Of a stretch of DNA of 64,000 bases, positions 35,039 through 46,506 are shown piece after piece; the first letter of the stretch is position 1, and every line of letters begins with the position of its first letter. This stretch comes from Pezicula radicicola. Its lineage: Eukaryota; Ascomycota; Leotiomycetes; Helotiales; Dermateaceae. The position numbers were made by a program, and so were the translations under genes. The DNA lies in assembly GCA_003008705.1 (NCBI GenBank), contig PDUO01000024.1:185035-249034 (forward strand), in the 5' to 3' direction. Below the pieces are notes generated by a model. The model made no database searches, was not told the origin of the DNA, and worked only from the letters and a program-made list of their open reading frames with translations.

Positions 35039-36097
35039 GGGGAGGGCAAGTCTTGATAGCCTCAGAGCTCGAGCTGGAGTTGGTCGGCGGGTTTGATATA
35101 TTTTGGAACTTTGTTCTATGATCTACTTTTGCAAAATCATTTTTTTGAGTTTTAAGAGTTATGTCTAGATTTCACGGACGGGGATGACGATATAGTACAG
35201 TATGGCCAGATGGTCATCGAGAGAAAAACAAAAACAAAAAAATAATGCCATCCGGCAAATTTAAAAAAAACCCCCCTCTGACTTCTATGAATGTGAGATG
35301 TGAATGTGAATATGAATGTATGTAACTGTGACTGTTTTCCAAGTGAACATGATTGTGATACCTCTGTATGCTAGATACGACTATTGATAAAAACTTTTAT
35401 TGCAAATTAGTGCTCTTTGTGTATGTATGCTGCAAGGTGCTTCTGTCCAGAAACTTCCATCTCTCTCTGTTTGTAGACCACTTTAATCCAGTGTACTTCA
35501 AAGAGCCTTCGTACGATTCTTAAGAACAGTGCCCAGGAAAATGCTTCAGCCTGTACTAGTGCCACGAGATACTTCGTAGCGAATGTCTCATGACCAAAAA
35601 CATTAGACTAGAATTAATTAATTGGCTGTCTTAAAACCCCTATAATCCGAGGTCTAGAACTCTTAAATTCTCTGAGACAGCATATGAAAGAAAAAGAAAA
35701 GAGAAGATGTGGCGCTGAGATGTCGCCACCACTGTGGCTCGTGTCACGCTAGCCTCCTCATAGCTCCTCGTTGCCCTTACAACACCTCTCTTATTTTCTC
35801 TCCCCACTTCATCAACTGTTTCTATTTTTCTCGTACGCTGTCCTCAAAGTCTGTCATAAACGCCACCGCATATCAAGCTTCTACTCGCTTTGCGCCTTTT
35901 TACGCCCTGTATCGCGTTGTCAAGATTATCAGGTGTCGTCTTTGTTTATTGGGAGTTTCTACGTCATCTGCTTTTAGGTTCCTGATAAAGCGCGCTGTTG
36001 AAGGCCGGACCCAGTATTACCATTAGTTTTTGGGTCACCTCACTTTAACCTGCATGCGCAAGCCGTGTAGCTCACGACAGAATCATATCTACTAGCC
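35039..36097. other. Intergenic region between Hsp20 and HEH
   Basis: Tandem spacer. It holds the presumed Hsp20 3' UTR with A- and C-runs near 35220-35280 and a GTGAATGTGAATATGAATG short repeat near 35295-35320. No gene is supported; the frame at 35709-36026 has no family likeness. Confidence 0.4.
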
Positions 36098-38427
36098 ATG
36101 TCAGACAGCGACTCCCTCGACTATTTGAAGGCAGGCTTCGAACCCGCGAGCCTGACCGTTCCGCGACTCCGATCAATCCTCGTCCAATACGCCGTTCCTT
36201 TCCCAGCGAGTGCTAAGAAGGCGCAACTGATCGAAATATTCAACGAAAATGTTATCCCTCAAGCAAGCAAGATTCTCGGCGCTCGAGCACGCGCCAAACG
36301 GACGAGTAGAGGCATCACCGATGCGGATTCACAGGACAGCATGAGTATCACTGACGAAGACATGATGCCTCCGCCATCTACTGTGCGTTCACGATCAACA
36401 AGGAAGCCAGCAGCTAGATCAAGGACTGAGGAGAGTGAGAGTGAGACACCTGTGCCGAGAAGTCCAGTCAAGAGGTCATCGAGAGCGAGTAGCAAACACG
36501 CAAGGGCTGAGGAATCAGAGACGGGTACGGATCTTGAATTACCAAAGGTCAGAAAGACTCCACGAAAGAGTACGACTACTCCGAAACCTCAGCTGGCTCC
36601 TGCTCCCGAGATTAAGATGGAATCAAGCGACGATGTCATGCCACCTAAGAGACCGGTAGATGGGAGTGTTTTCAGTTACGATAACCCATTCCAAAGTGGC
36701 AGCTCTCCACCATCAGGCAAAAGGACCCCAAGTGCGGGTGGCGAACGCAGAAGAAAGAGCACACCTGGTACCGCAAGCAAAGACGCTGCACGTCGGAAAA
36801 GCGTCACTACAACTCGAAGGCGGACTGATGGACTCAAGGTTGAGGATGATTTCCATCCACCAACTTCTGCAACATTCGAAATTCCCGTCAGCGAACTCAA
36901 TGGTCTCAAGGATTATGATGAGAATGGCGTAGAAGCGAGCGAGGAGTTTACACCAGAGGCTCAAATAGAGCTTGTGCGAGAACGGTCAGCAAATGGTGTA
37001 AACGCACTTGGACCAAGAAGGCAGAAGCGAAAGCAAGCAAACTCTTACAGCAAATCGGGGCCAATATGGGCTGTTTTACTTACTCTTCTAGTTGGCTATG
37101 CTTTCAAGTTCAGACAAGAGAAGATAGCTGTCGGCTATTGTGGTGTTGGAAGACCACCGAAGGATTTTGCCATATACGGTGTACAAACCCCAGAATGGTC
37201 CCGGGAAATAGTACCCACCCGTGTTCAGCTGCCAGATTGGGCCGTTGCGATTACAGAGCCGGAATGTGAGCTCTGTCCCCAGCACGCCTACTGCTATGCA
37301 GATCTCGAAACTCGGTGTGAACCCGATTTTGTTTTGAAGCCACACCCGCTCTCATTGGGTGGATTGGTACCTATTCCACCTACCTGCGAACCTGACGGAG
37401 AGAAGGTCAGACGAGTCAAGGCTGTAGCCGATCGTGCAGTTGAGGAGTTGAGAGAGAGGAGAGCGAAGTGGGAGTGCGGAGACTTGATTGATGAGGCCGG
37501 TGCTCCAGAACCAAGTGTTGAGATTGACGCTGAAGATTTGAAGAAGGAAGTTTCGAAAAAGAGACGCAGGGGAATGGGCGAGGCAGAATTCGAGGAGTTG
37601 TGGGTTGGAGCTATTGGTGAGATCCAGGGTCGGGAGGAAGTTGAAAGTCTGGTTGACGGGTGAGTTTTCATTTCCTATTTTATTCCTTGTGGGGCACATT
37701 TATTTTGGAGTTCTCTAGCCTTCGCCTTTCATGTTTTGCAAATATCTGTTCCCCGTCCTCACACCTTAAATACACCATCTGACAGAAGCTGGACACTAAC
37801 CAGGTTTGTTGTCCACCCTATAGAGACAGCAGCACCATCAAACTCACCAGCACCTCGCTCGCTCGTCTCCCCCTCGTTTGCGCCCTCAAAAGAAGCGCAC
37901 GACTCACATTGGCAAGACATCGCCTCGGCCTTACTACGTTAGGTTTCCTCTTTGCTCTTGGTCTCTATATCCGCCACGCCCTTACCTCATGGGCCTCACT
38001 CAACGCCGCCGTTCCTCACCTCGTCTCTCTCACTCTTGATCGACTCGCTACCCAGCAGTCTCTCCACCTTCAAGACAAAGAATCGTATCCCGAGCCCTGG
38101 ATTTCGATTGGTCAACTTCGTGACGATGTCCTTAGAGATGAGCATTCTGTCGCTAAGCGAGAACGTCTCTGGACAAAAGTCAGGAAAGTGGTGGAAATGA
38201 ATGCTAATGTGAGAGCAAGTCAGAGAGAAGGCAGGAGTGGTGAAGTTAGTAGGGTTTGGGAGTGGATTGGTGCCGTGACAGATAGTGGAGATCGAGAGCG
38301 GAGGAGAAAGAGTGGCCGTGTTAGTTGGGGAGCGTATGGCGATACTGGTAGTAGTCCTGGCAGTGGAAATGATGGCGGCCTGGACATGGCGCACCAGAAA
38401 TGGCAGGAGGGACGGCCGATTTACTGA
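36098..38427 (+). CDS. Inner nuclear membrane protein, Heh/Src1 (Lem2/Man1) family
   Basis: Integral inner-nuclear-membrane protein that tethers chromatin and supports nuclear-envelope repair. Exons are 36098-37659 and 37824-38427 (721 aa). The N-terminal HeH (LEM-like) fold covers about residues 5-55 (LTVPRLRSILVQYAVPFPAS). A long basic Ser/Arg/Pro region to ~310 may carry nuclear-localisation signals. The first membrane segment (PIWAVLLTLLVGYAFKF) is near 318-335. The Cys-containing lumenal Man1/Src1 C-terminal region follows (CELCPQHAYCYADLETRC). The second membrane segment (LGLTTLGFLFALGLYI) is encoded only by exon 2. The intron is 164 nt with a GTGAGT donor. Reading into it meets TGA at once, so an unspliced transcript would encode a protein with one membrane span. 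Confidence 0.88.
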
Positions 38428-39059
38428 TTGATACCAACTTTTTCTTGGGTCGTGCAAACTATTCTATTTTAATTCACTTCTTCGGTGTGACGAAGCGACA
38501 ACCTTGGAGCTTTCTTTTGTTGTGGTTTTCTACTTTTTGTGCGGGATAGGGAAACGACTGGAATTGGATTTTGGGGAATGCATGAAGGGATGAGGGATTG
38601 ATGCAACGCTCCTGGATGAGCGAGAATGTTATGGGTACGGCGGATAGTACTTACGTATGAATTCCCAATACAAATACCAAATGATACCTTATTGACATGC
38701 TAAGTTGCACCTGTGTTTTGTGCTGCTCGCCTACCTTGGTAAGGCTTTGGTTTCATTTTCTAGTGTTGCTCGTCGTTATCAACAACGCTCTCACTCAGAC
38801 TTCCCTGTCACACTACTGCTTAAGTGGATTCCCGGATTTCGAGTTCCTCCTCTCATTAATCCTAGAACTCTTCCCATTTCTCTTTCCTCTTCCCAAAACA
38901 CTGGGAAATGGTTATTGGGAAATCAAGATGGGTCCAAACGATCGAATACATGAGAGGTCGCCACTCATTCTGCGGCGAGGAGGAAGATGGTAGAGAGGTG
39001 AGTTTCTTTGTTCCTAGTTCAGCAAAGGTATTGGGTTTCTAATCATCGATTAGCTCGTT
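38428..39059. other. Intergenic region after HEH
   Basis: No supported gene. It may include the degraded first part of the adjoining transporter pseudogene, for example the ATG at 38929, whose frame closes after 20 codons. Confidence 0.35.
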
Positions 39060-40078
39060 CATTTCCCCAAGGCTGATCCTGAGAACCCCAGAAACTGGTC
39101 TTAGTTTTAGGTGTCGGTATTGCAAATGGGGGAGGAACTATCAGCGATATGAATGAGCCAAGTGAGAGAGCTGGAGTCTTCGGTTGGTATCTATTAGGAC
39201 CTCTCCTTGGTGGCATCATTCTCAACAAACTTCAGTGGCCATGGTTATTCTGAATCCTCACCATCGCGCCTGGTGTCGTTATCACAAGCTTCATCTTTCT
39301 CCACGAAACCTACGTCCCCGTCCTCCTCGCCCGCCGTAAAGCAGAACTGGAGAAGTTAGACGGAGGGAAATACTAGTACGAAGGAGAAGATGACCGACCA
39401 CTCAGAATCAAACTAACGGAATCCTTTAAACGACCCCTCAAAATCCTCTTCACTCAACCAATCGTCCTAACCATGGCTGCCTACCAAGCCTTAATCTTCG
39501 CAACAACATATTCCCTCTATACACAATTCCAATCCATCTATGGCACCTCATCCATCTACGATTCCAGCACCCTTCAAGTCGGCCTCCTGTATCTCTTCCC
39601 AGGCTTCGGGTTTCTCGTTGCTGTTCTATTCTTAGTACCACGTATCGACACAGTTTATAACCACTTAACACGCAAACACAACAACATCCCAAAACCAGAA
39701 TACCGCCTCCCTCTTGCCAACATCGGCAGTATCCTAATCCCAATCTCCCTCTTCTGGTTCGCCTGGACCGTTCAATTCCGTCTGCACTGGGCCATAATCA
39801 TCACCTCAACATTCTTCTACGGAATCGGCCAAATAGCAATCTTCAATTCGGTTCAAAACTACTATATTGACTCCTTTGAAAAGTATGCAGCTAGTGCATT
39901 GTTTAGAAGCGTTGTTGGTGGTGTCGTACCTGTTTTTACACCAGCTTTATTGGAGAAGTATGGAGTTGGGTGGGGCATGAGTGTTTTTGGGTTTGTAGCG
40001 CTGGTTTTGGCACCTAGTCCAGTGGTTTTTTGGTATTATGGGGAGTCGTTGAGGGAGAGGTTTGCTATTGAGCTTTAG
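39060..40078 (+). pseudogene. Broken MFS drug/polyamine-type transporter
   Basis: Remnant of a 12-span drug:H+ antiporter-type MFS protein. At 39060-39101 the usual pre-TM1 motif DPENPRNWS is visible, but TM1 to about TM4 are missing and the frame shifts. From 39107 a second frame begins GVGIANGGGTISDM and runs to the natural end at 40078, broken by in-frame TGA at 39251 (where Trp is expected in WPWLFW) and TAG at 39374. GWYLLGPLLGG also lacks several residues found in relatives. The last part (39473-40078) is open for 201 codons and keeps late membrane segments and the end ESLRERFAIEL. Both nonsense changes fit C:G to T:A transitions, as expected of RIP. Non-functional as a transporter. Confidence 0.8.
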
Positions 40079-40802
40079 TTTGGGAGGAAAGCGGGCTTGG
40101 GGGTTGCAGATAGAGATGAAATTGCCTTTCAAGCTAGTTGGTTGTTTGACTGCGCTGCATTGCATTTCTTTTCTTAAGCGTTGTAGAATTTTATTAGAGC
40201 AATGCGGAGACCAGAAGAGAGATGCTTTAAACTTGCACTTAAGGTTGGGGTGATATGTATATATAGGAAAGGATAGGGGGTTTACCTATTAGATGCTTAG
40301 AGTACAGTTTGGTTATTGATATTCCAGAAATTTGTTTATTTTGTTGTTTTACTGGAATTGTAGTAACTTGTCTGTTATCACAACCATTATACGCTTTCCA
40401 CAACAGTATAATACACACTGATCGGTTGCTTGCAGCTCGCTTACTTGATTTTAATATAAATTGACTAAACAGACTTGCATTTTTATGAGACCCGAACCTC
40501 AGTAAGATTCAGCACCAGTTTGTAGATCTAAATAAGGATCGGGGGGCTGAGTACTTGATTGTCAGATTCGATAGTTATGAGGTAGATGCTTGGTTGAATG
40601 GGTATCAAGAATAGGAAGTAGTAAATAGTCACTTAAGCGACTCATTTACTGACAAATTATACCAAGGAACGAGACAGGTTACTTTTATTTTAGCGGGATA
40701 AGTGAGAAAATAGAGAAAAGTAAGCCAATTAATACGCTTTCAAAATACTCCCAAGCATGCCCAACAAAATATCCTACACCAGAAACAAATAGTACGCATC
40801 AA
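40079..40802. other. Convergent intergenic region
   Basis: Spacer between the MFS pseudogene and the 3' end of the molybdoenzyme gene. AT-rich, with a CACTTAAGCGACTCATTTAC element near 40630 that resembles ACTTAA-rich stretches elsewhere. No gene seen. Confidence 0.4.
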
Positions 40803-42854
40803 TCATTCACTAGGATCCCTTCCACCCCTAGCCTCCATCTCATGCTCATAAGACTCATCATCTTCAAGATCCATCTCTCCAGGTTTCGTAACAGGTAAAA
40901 AGGGAACACCAAGTTCCTCAAAATGTTTTAGCCTCTTCGCTGTCGCAGGTCGAGTTTTGTTAACGCTGAAGATCTTAATACGGTGACACGAGGATGTAAC
41001 ATGTAGATCCCAATTCCTAAAACAAAAGAAAAAATTTAAATTAGTTCTTACGTTCTGGATGATTGGGGATATGGAGATAGAAAGGAAAGAACTGGTGAAA
41101 CATACCAAGCAGATCGAACAAAAGTAGGTTGAGTATTTAAAGAATTATCCCAACACCTAACCACTAACTCCAACCAACCCTCGGCATCAACCGGTAAATC
41201 AATCTCCCATAATCTCCAAGCATGATAATATTTCTCACTCATATTTTGATAAGGAACCTCATACCAAACACTTCCACCATCCCCTGAAGCCTCGACACGA
41301 ATCGGCCAATGTCCACCACCAGAATAAGCCCATCCCCTCATCTTTATCGTCCCAGAATGAATTATCTGATCTAGTTCCACCGGACTCATGATGGCTGAAC
41401 TGACTGGCATATCTTGAATACTGAAACCTGATGAATAACTCGCGTTATGTTTTCCGATTTGTGAGTTATAGTATAGATATTCTTTCTTTTGAACTGGTCC
41501 AAGTGATGGGTGAGGGAGTACATTGATTCTCGTAAGCCATTTACAGGAACGAGCTCCGATGTAACCGAAGACGACGGTACGGAGTGGATAACCGTGGATT
41601 TTTGGGAGTGGTTCTCCGTTCATTTCCCAGGCTAGGAGAACTTCGTTTGTTTTTACTTTACGCCACGGAACTGAGACGGCGTAATTGAAGACTTCTCCTT
41701 TTTTGAAATAGGTGTCTGCGCCGAGGAATTCGAGATGGTTGGATCCTGATGGGTCTTTTAATCCATTGCAGTATTTTATTACTTTCTTTAGGCTGACTCC
41801 TGTCCATCTTGCCGTTCCGATTGCTCCTTCTCCCCACTATACAAGTACATGCCTATCAGTACCTAGCTAGGTAAGCTTTTTGTGGGAGGAAGCGGTGAGA
41901 CTTACTGGAGCATTGATCAATTCATCTCCATCTCCAGGATACTGATGAATTTGTTCGATTCTCCTCGTTCCAGAACACTGAATTGTAACCACATTTGTCT
42001 GTCTGGGAAAAATCTTCTCATCCTTCAACATAGCCAGTGTAATCCTCTTTGGATTATTGACTAGTCCTGCAAAATCGAAGAAATATGCGTCTTCGTTGAT
42101 TGCGGGGATTCCGCCGTGGTTGCGTACAAAATGATCTTCGTTGGGTGTTATTGGTGTTGAGACTAATCGATCCTGTTCATGCAGAGGAGTGAGGTTTTTT
42201 CTTCTTTTTTTTCTTTTGAGATTTGAGGGGAAGGGGAGGTGAACTAACACGAGGTGGTTCTCCGTTATAGGGAAACTGCAAAACATGTAACATATCCGGA
42301 CTCTTCTCTTTCTCTACACACAACCAGCTCTCAGCCGGGATATCCTTGGTTGCTTTTCCGAGAGCATAGTGATATTGTTTCCACCTCTCACCATCAAGAA
42401 GCGGATTCGTGTTCGGAAGCGGAACTAACTGGAATTCTGGTGCCTAGGTACCCTCAACCAAATTGGCTTCGCTACTCACAACTTCTCCAATAAAGTTAAT
42501 AGGAGAGAGCAGAACTGTACTTACGCCAGGAAATTTGAATTTCTTCATATACTCCTTGACCTTCTTCTTCCTCTCCGGATAATTCTCCCATTCAACATAT
42601 CCATGCCAACCAGGTAACTCTTCCTTGAGATCTAGAATCTCCGGATCTGGAACCTGATCTTTAGAGCGGACATCGAGATTGGGATGGAGAATTGAGGGAT
42701 GATTCAATGGAATCTTTTGTTCTTCTAGAGCAGATGCACTTCCCGAGTATGAAGATGTACGACGACGATCAGTTTTGCCGTTCGTGCTGGTAACTTCCGA
42801 GGTGAAGATATCAACCACAGCTTTTGCTGGGTCTACTACCTGTGCCGGAGCCAT
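40803..42854 (-). CDS. Sulfite-oxidase-family molybdopterin oxidoreductase
   Basis: Molybdenum-cofactor enzyme, probably oxidising sulfite to sulfate. Five exons on the minus strand: 42854-42525, 42443-42249, 42172-41906, 41836-41106 and 41016-40803 (578 aa). Introns are 81, 76, 69 and 89 nt; each joint keeps the frame, for example NGEPPR-DRLVSTPITPNEDHFVRNHGG is split between exons 2 and 3. The Moco-ligating Cys lies in VTIQCSGTRR, and the cofactor pocket motif is seen in KIHGYPLRTVVFGYIGARSCKWL. The C-terminal Mo-co dimerisation domain follows (MRGWAYSGGGHWPIRVEAS). No cytochrome b5 haem motif (HPGG) is present, and no FAD/NADH domain, so it is neither the animal-type haem enzyme nor a nitrate reductase. 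No obvious peroxisomal SKL ends the protein. The in-frame ATG at 42854 is chosen as the start. Confidence 0.88.
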
Positions 42855-44381
42855 TACTCGAGTATTATCTAAAATGTTTAAAGCCTCAATGCAGTTAATT
42901 GAGGGAAAGGTTGGATGTACGAAGGTATGGAATAATAAAACGAAAAGAGGAGGAGGGAATTCTCGGTACTTATCATCAACGTCAACTACCAACCCACAGG
43001 CCTCCTTGAGCTCTTCCCCGTTCTGCTGCAGAACAAGGCTATACCATGTTATAAAGTTCTAGCTTCCACCAACCAGCAATAGTAAACTGACGAGTCCGCA
43101 GGTACGAGAAAAGATACACAGAAAATCAACCTTAAATCAACGACGTCACACTTGATCGCTTCACTCTACAACTGTATGATTTGACCCACCAACCCATATA
43201 ATTATCATGATGATGATAACCGAGTTGATAATTGTAGACGAGCCCCCCTCAAGGCCACACCTATGATAACTTCGCAGTATGAAGAGCCTAGAAATCTTCC
43301 GCGAGGCTTGCAGTGAGAAGCCGAATCTTCCGCGAGACTTCGGCGAATAACGAATCAATTGATGGAGATATCTCGTTCATATCGCTGGCTCTAGACCAAC
43401 GATCCCCTTCAAGGATCTCCTTGGTTCTTGGAAACGGGTTCCTAAATTTGATCGAGATGGTTTTGGGATGATGACGAAGTTCTATGTTACCCTGCTGGTA
43501 CCAGTAGGAGTCCCCCCGACCGTTGATAGCGGCAGTTATGCCAAGCCTGAGGCATCATCAACTTGTACTGACAAGATGTAAGGGCTAATCTATGATTATT
43601 GTGTCGGAAAACTATCTAGATTTGGAACTCAGAAATGTGTCGAAAAGTTTGGCAATGAATGGGGTGACAGGTGTTGTGAAGAGACCACAACGGAGGCTTG
43701 ATGTGGATTTACTAAAAAGGGAGTATGGTTGTGAACTTTCTATACCAACTCTCCATCCATAACTCCTCATCTTCGAACCCTCAACTAGGTGGCATTAAAC
43801 TACATGTCTAAGAATGGAGGAAACTGTCTCGCTCTCGAGATGAGCACATCCGACTGTACAAGTCCACACGATAAGATGGCTCGGTCGTGCTGGAGGGTCT
43901 TTAGGGTCCTTTCACTAGCAACAGCACTCGTAGCAACCTTCGGCATATCATCATTTTGAGAGGAGGAGCGCAATTGTTGCGTGATGATGTCTATTGTTAC
44001 TATCATTCCTGCGACAGTGTGTCGTTTGCTGCTATCATCGTCAAATCATCCTCAATTCTGTCTATGTCTGAAGCACGATCGCATGGAAGTACGATAAATC
44101 TCCAGCGGCAGTTTTCTTGATTTCCAGATCTCTGCTTTCTTCAACGTTTCAGCCTCATTTATAAATCAGAACATGAAACGATCGATTCTTACTGAACCTA
44201 TCATGAATGCCAATTCGTTGGTTCGCTTATCAGCAGCGCTTACAGGTGAGGGAGGCATAGCACATCAGGCTGTGCAATACATGCATAACCCCTACATCTT
44301 GAATGATCGCTAAATAGAAGACGATATTCCATCTTCTGTTCGATTTCGAGTTTGTTTGTCAGATACCTTTTGCTCATCACG
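42855..44381. other. 1.5-kb intergenic region
   Basis: Divergent spacer upstream of both flanking genes. ATCTTCCGCGAG occurs twice near 43292 and 43325, the second copy followed by ACTTCGGCGAA. GATGATGATAACC-type repeats lie near 43209. No supported gene. Confidence 0.4.
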
Positions 44382-46506
44382 ATGGCTGGTGCCACACAAA
44401 GACCAAGGAATACACCTTTATCCTCGCCAAATAATACCTTCTCGGATGATATTAACAACATCTCTTTAAGAGTGCCTAATGAAGATGCAGAATCATCAGC
44501 CCATTTAATTCGGGATGGTAATAAAACAGCATCGAGTTCTCTCTCAAGTCTGAAAAGACAGGAATCACCGCACTTCGCAAAATGGGGTGTTACTTGGTGG
44601 CAGCGAATGCCTATGGTCTCGACAGCATTTGCTGGAATTCTCCTCGCTGTTGCACATCATTTCTATTACAACTTTCTCAATGGAACTACAGCAGGTTCTT
44701 CAGGCAGGCAGCAGTGGTCTTTGAATATTGGTTCCGCTTTCGCATTTGCCGCTGTAGCTCTGCTGAAGACTGCTAGTGATGCTGCTTATAAGCAGTATAT
44801 TTGGACAACTATAAAACACAAGCCTATTAGCATAGGTAGTCTTGATCGACTATTTACCCTGACAAGTGACCCTTTTGGGTTCCTGAAATTAGAGCTTTGG
44901 ATGGTTCGGCCTTTAGCTGTGATCTTAGGATTAACCTGCTGGTAAGTAGCTGCAGCAAAAATACCAAATTCCAGGGTGAGCGTTAAGCTGACACTCAAGT
45001 CTAGGTGCTTGACTTTAGGAGGAGTTGCACCCCCTGGTACGTTGACAGTCATACCTGTTTTGGTCAACACTACTGTCAATACCAGCGTCAAAACTTTCAA
45101 TTTTTCACGGCAACCCCATGATTATGATTTTGCATGGTCTCAAGTGTCAAAGATTGCCTCGCAAGCCGCCTTGGACATGCGCCCAGTCTCGCTCGCCGGC
45201 CCTGCTGCAAATGCCTCATACAATCTACAGTTCTTTGGTCCGGCACTGCAATGCGGTGCTCCTAATAAGACCCAAGACGCCATATTTGACTATTTCAGCG
45301 AATCGTTTCACAACAGCACGAATGAAGTAACGCTTGAGCAGTACAATAAAGATCTTGGGTGGACCAGTTTGCAAGTATTTTCAGCATTCAGTCCGCAAAT
45401 GTCTCTATTGCAAGGGATAGGGGAGATGAGTAGCACATACAACTGGTTTCCAGCGTTACCAGTAGCCAACCCCTCTGAGGACGTGTCCAGTGACGGGATT
45501 AACTCCCTATATGACACGAGTATTGGGCAGTATTGGATCTATCTCGCCGACCAAAATATCGTTTGCAATTTCGCCAATGCGTCATTTGATATCGAATTCA
45601 ACTATGTCAATGGTGATCCAGAGATCATACAGCGAAACGTTGAAATCACCGGAGATCCAGACTTCAGCAACGGCAGTTTCATTCTAAACTTCCCAGCCTT
45701 CACTTGGTATAAATTTGTGTATCAGGCTATGGGAAACCAAATATATGGTAATCTATCGTTCGCTCCTAGTATCGAGGGCACGAACAATTTTATTGTGTAC
45801 GTCGATAATACGACAGTTCTGAATACTGGACTTATCGGATGTGACGAGTTTATCAACAACACGTGGTTCAACATACCTATCAAATCCTCCTCCACTTTAC
45901 TAGGAATGTCTCCATGGACTAAACCAATAGGCTCTTTTGACTTTGGAGGCCAACCTTCAATGTGTCGCAATCGAACTATCGGTGCTGCTCTGGAGGACCT
46001 AGCTATCAATACAACGCTCAGCATGCTTACATTTCCCAATGTCACGTATGTGCCTACTCTCATATGATTTTTGATACTAACAAGACTTTAAAATAGAACC
46101 GATACGGAAGTGCCAGTAACATATTCCACAACCCAAAACGCCTACACCTACAACGCAACCCGCCTTTTCATCTCCTACGGTATCGCAATCCTCTTCACAA
46201 CTAGCCACCGTCCTCGTCGGTCTAATCTCATTACAAACCAACGGTGTCAGCCACAGCAGCTCCTTTTCCGCAATTGTCTCAACAACACGAAACCCTGATC
46301 TAGATATCATTTCGAGAGGTCATTCGCTTGGGACTACACAGTTAAGTAAGGAATTTGAGGATGCGGAGGTTATGTTTGGTGGGATTGAGAGAGGGGTTGA
46401 GAAGTACGGTGGTGGGAACTCGGAGTTGGAGCATGGTATTAGACACTTGGCTTTTGGGTTGAGGGGGACGGTTGTTCCGTTGAGGAAGGGTGGTGTTTAT
46501 ACTTAG
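44382..46506 (+). CDS. Fungal multi-span membrane protein with glycosylated ectodomain; last exon frameshifted
   Basis: Uncharacterised fungal membrane-protein family; I cannot assign a reaction. Exons are 44382-44941, 45005-46045 and from 46097. The N-terminal ~75 residues are Ser/Asn-rich. Three hydrophobic segments follow (VSTAFAGILLAVAHHFYY, IGSAFAFAAVALLK, RPLAVILGLTCWCL). The ectodomain begins with the family-like LGGVAPPGTLTVIPV and has about 18 potential N-glycosylation sites and paired Cys. Exon 3 enters a final membrane segment (LFISYGIAILFTT), where the frame must shift by one base at about 46199-46201 to stay hydrophobic and open to TAG at 46504. Unshifted, it ends at TGA 46296-46298. 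The extra base is a sequencing error or an early disabling mutation. The family is common in filamentous ascomycetes. Confidence 0.65.

Noticed and set aside
39473..40078. A genuine short transporter starting at the internal ATG
   Set aside because: Homology continues upstream through two stops, so this is the tail of a broken MFS gene; half a transporter is unlikely to work.
36098..46506. Secondary-metabolite or nutrient-use gene cluster
   Set aside because: Transporter remnant, molybdoenzyme and membrane protein share no pathway, and no core synthase or regulator is present.
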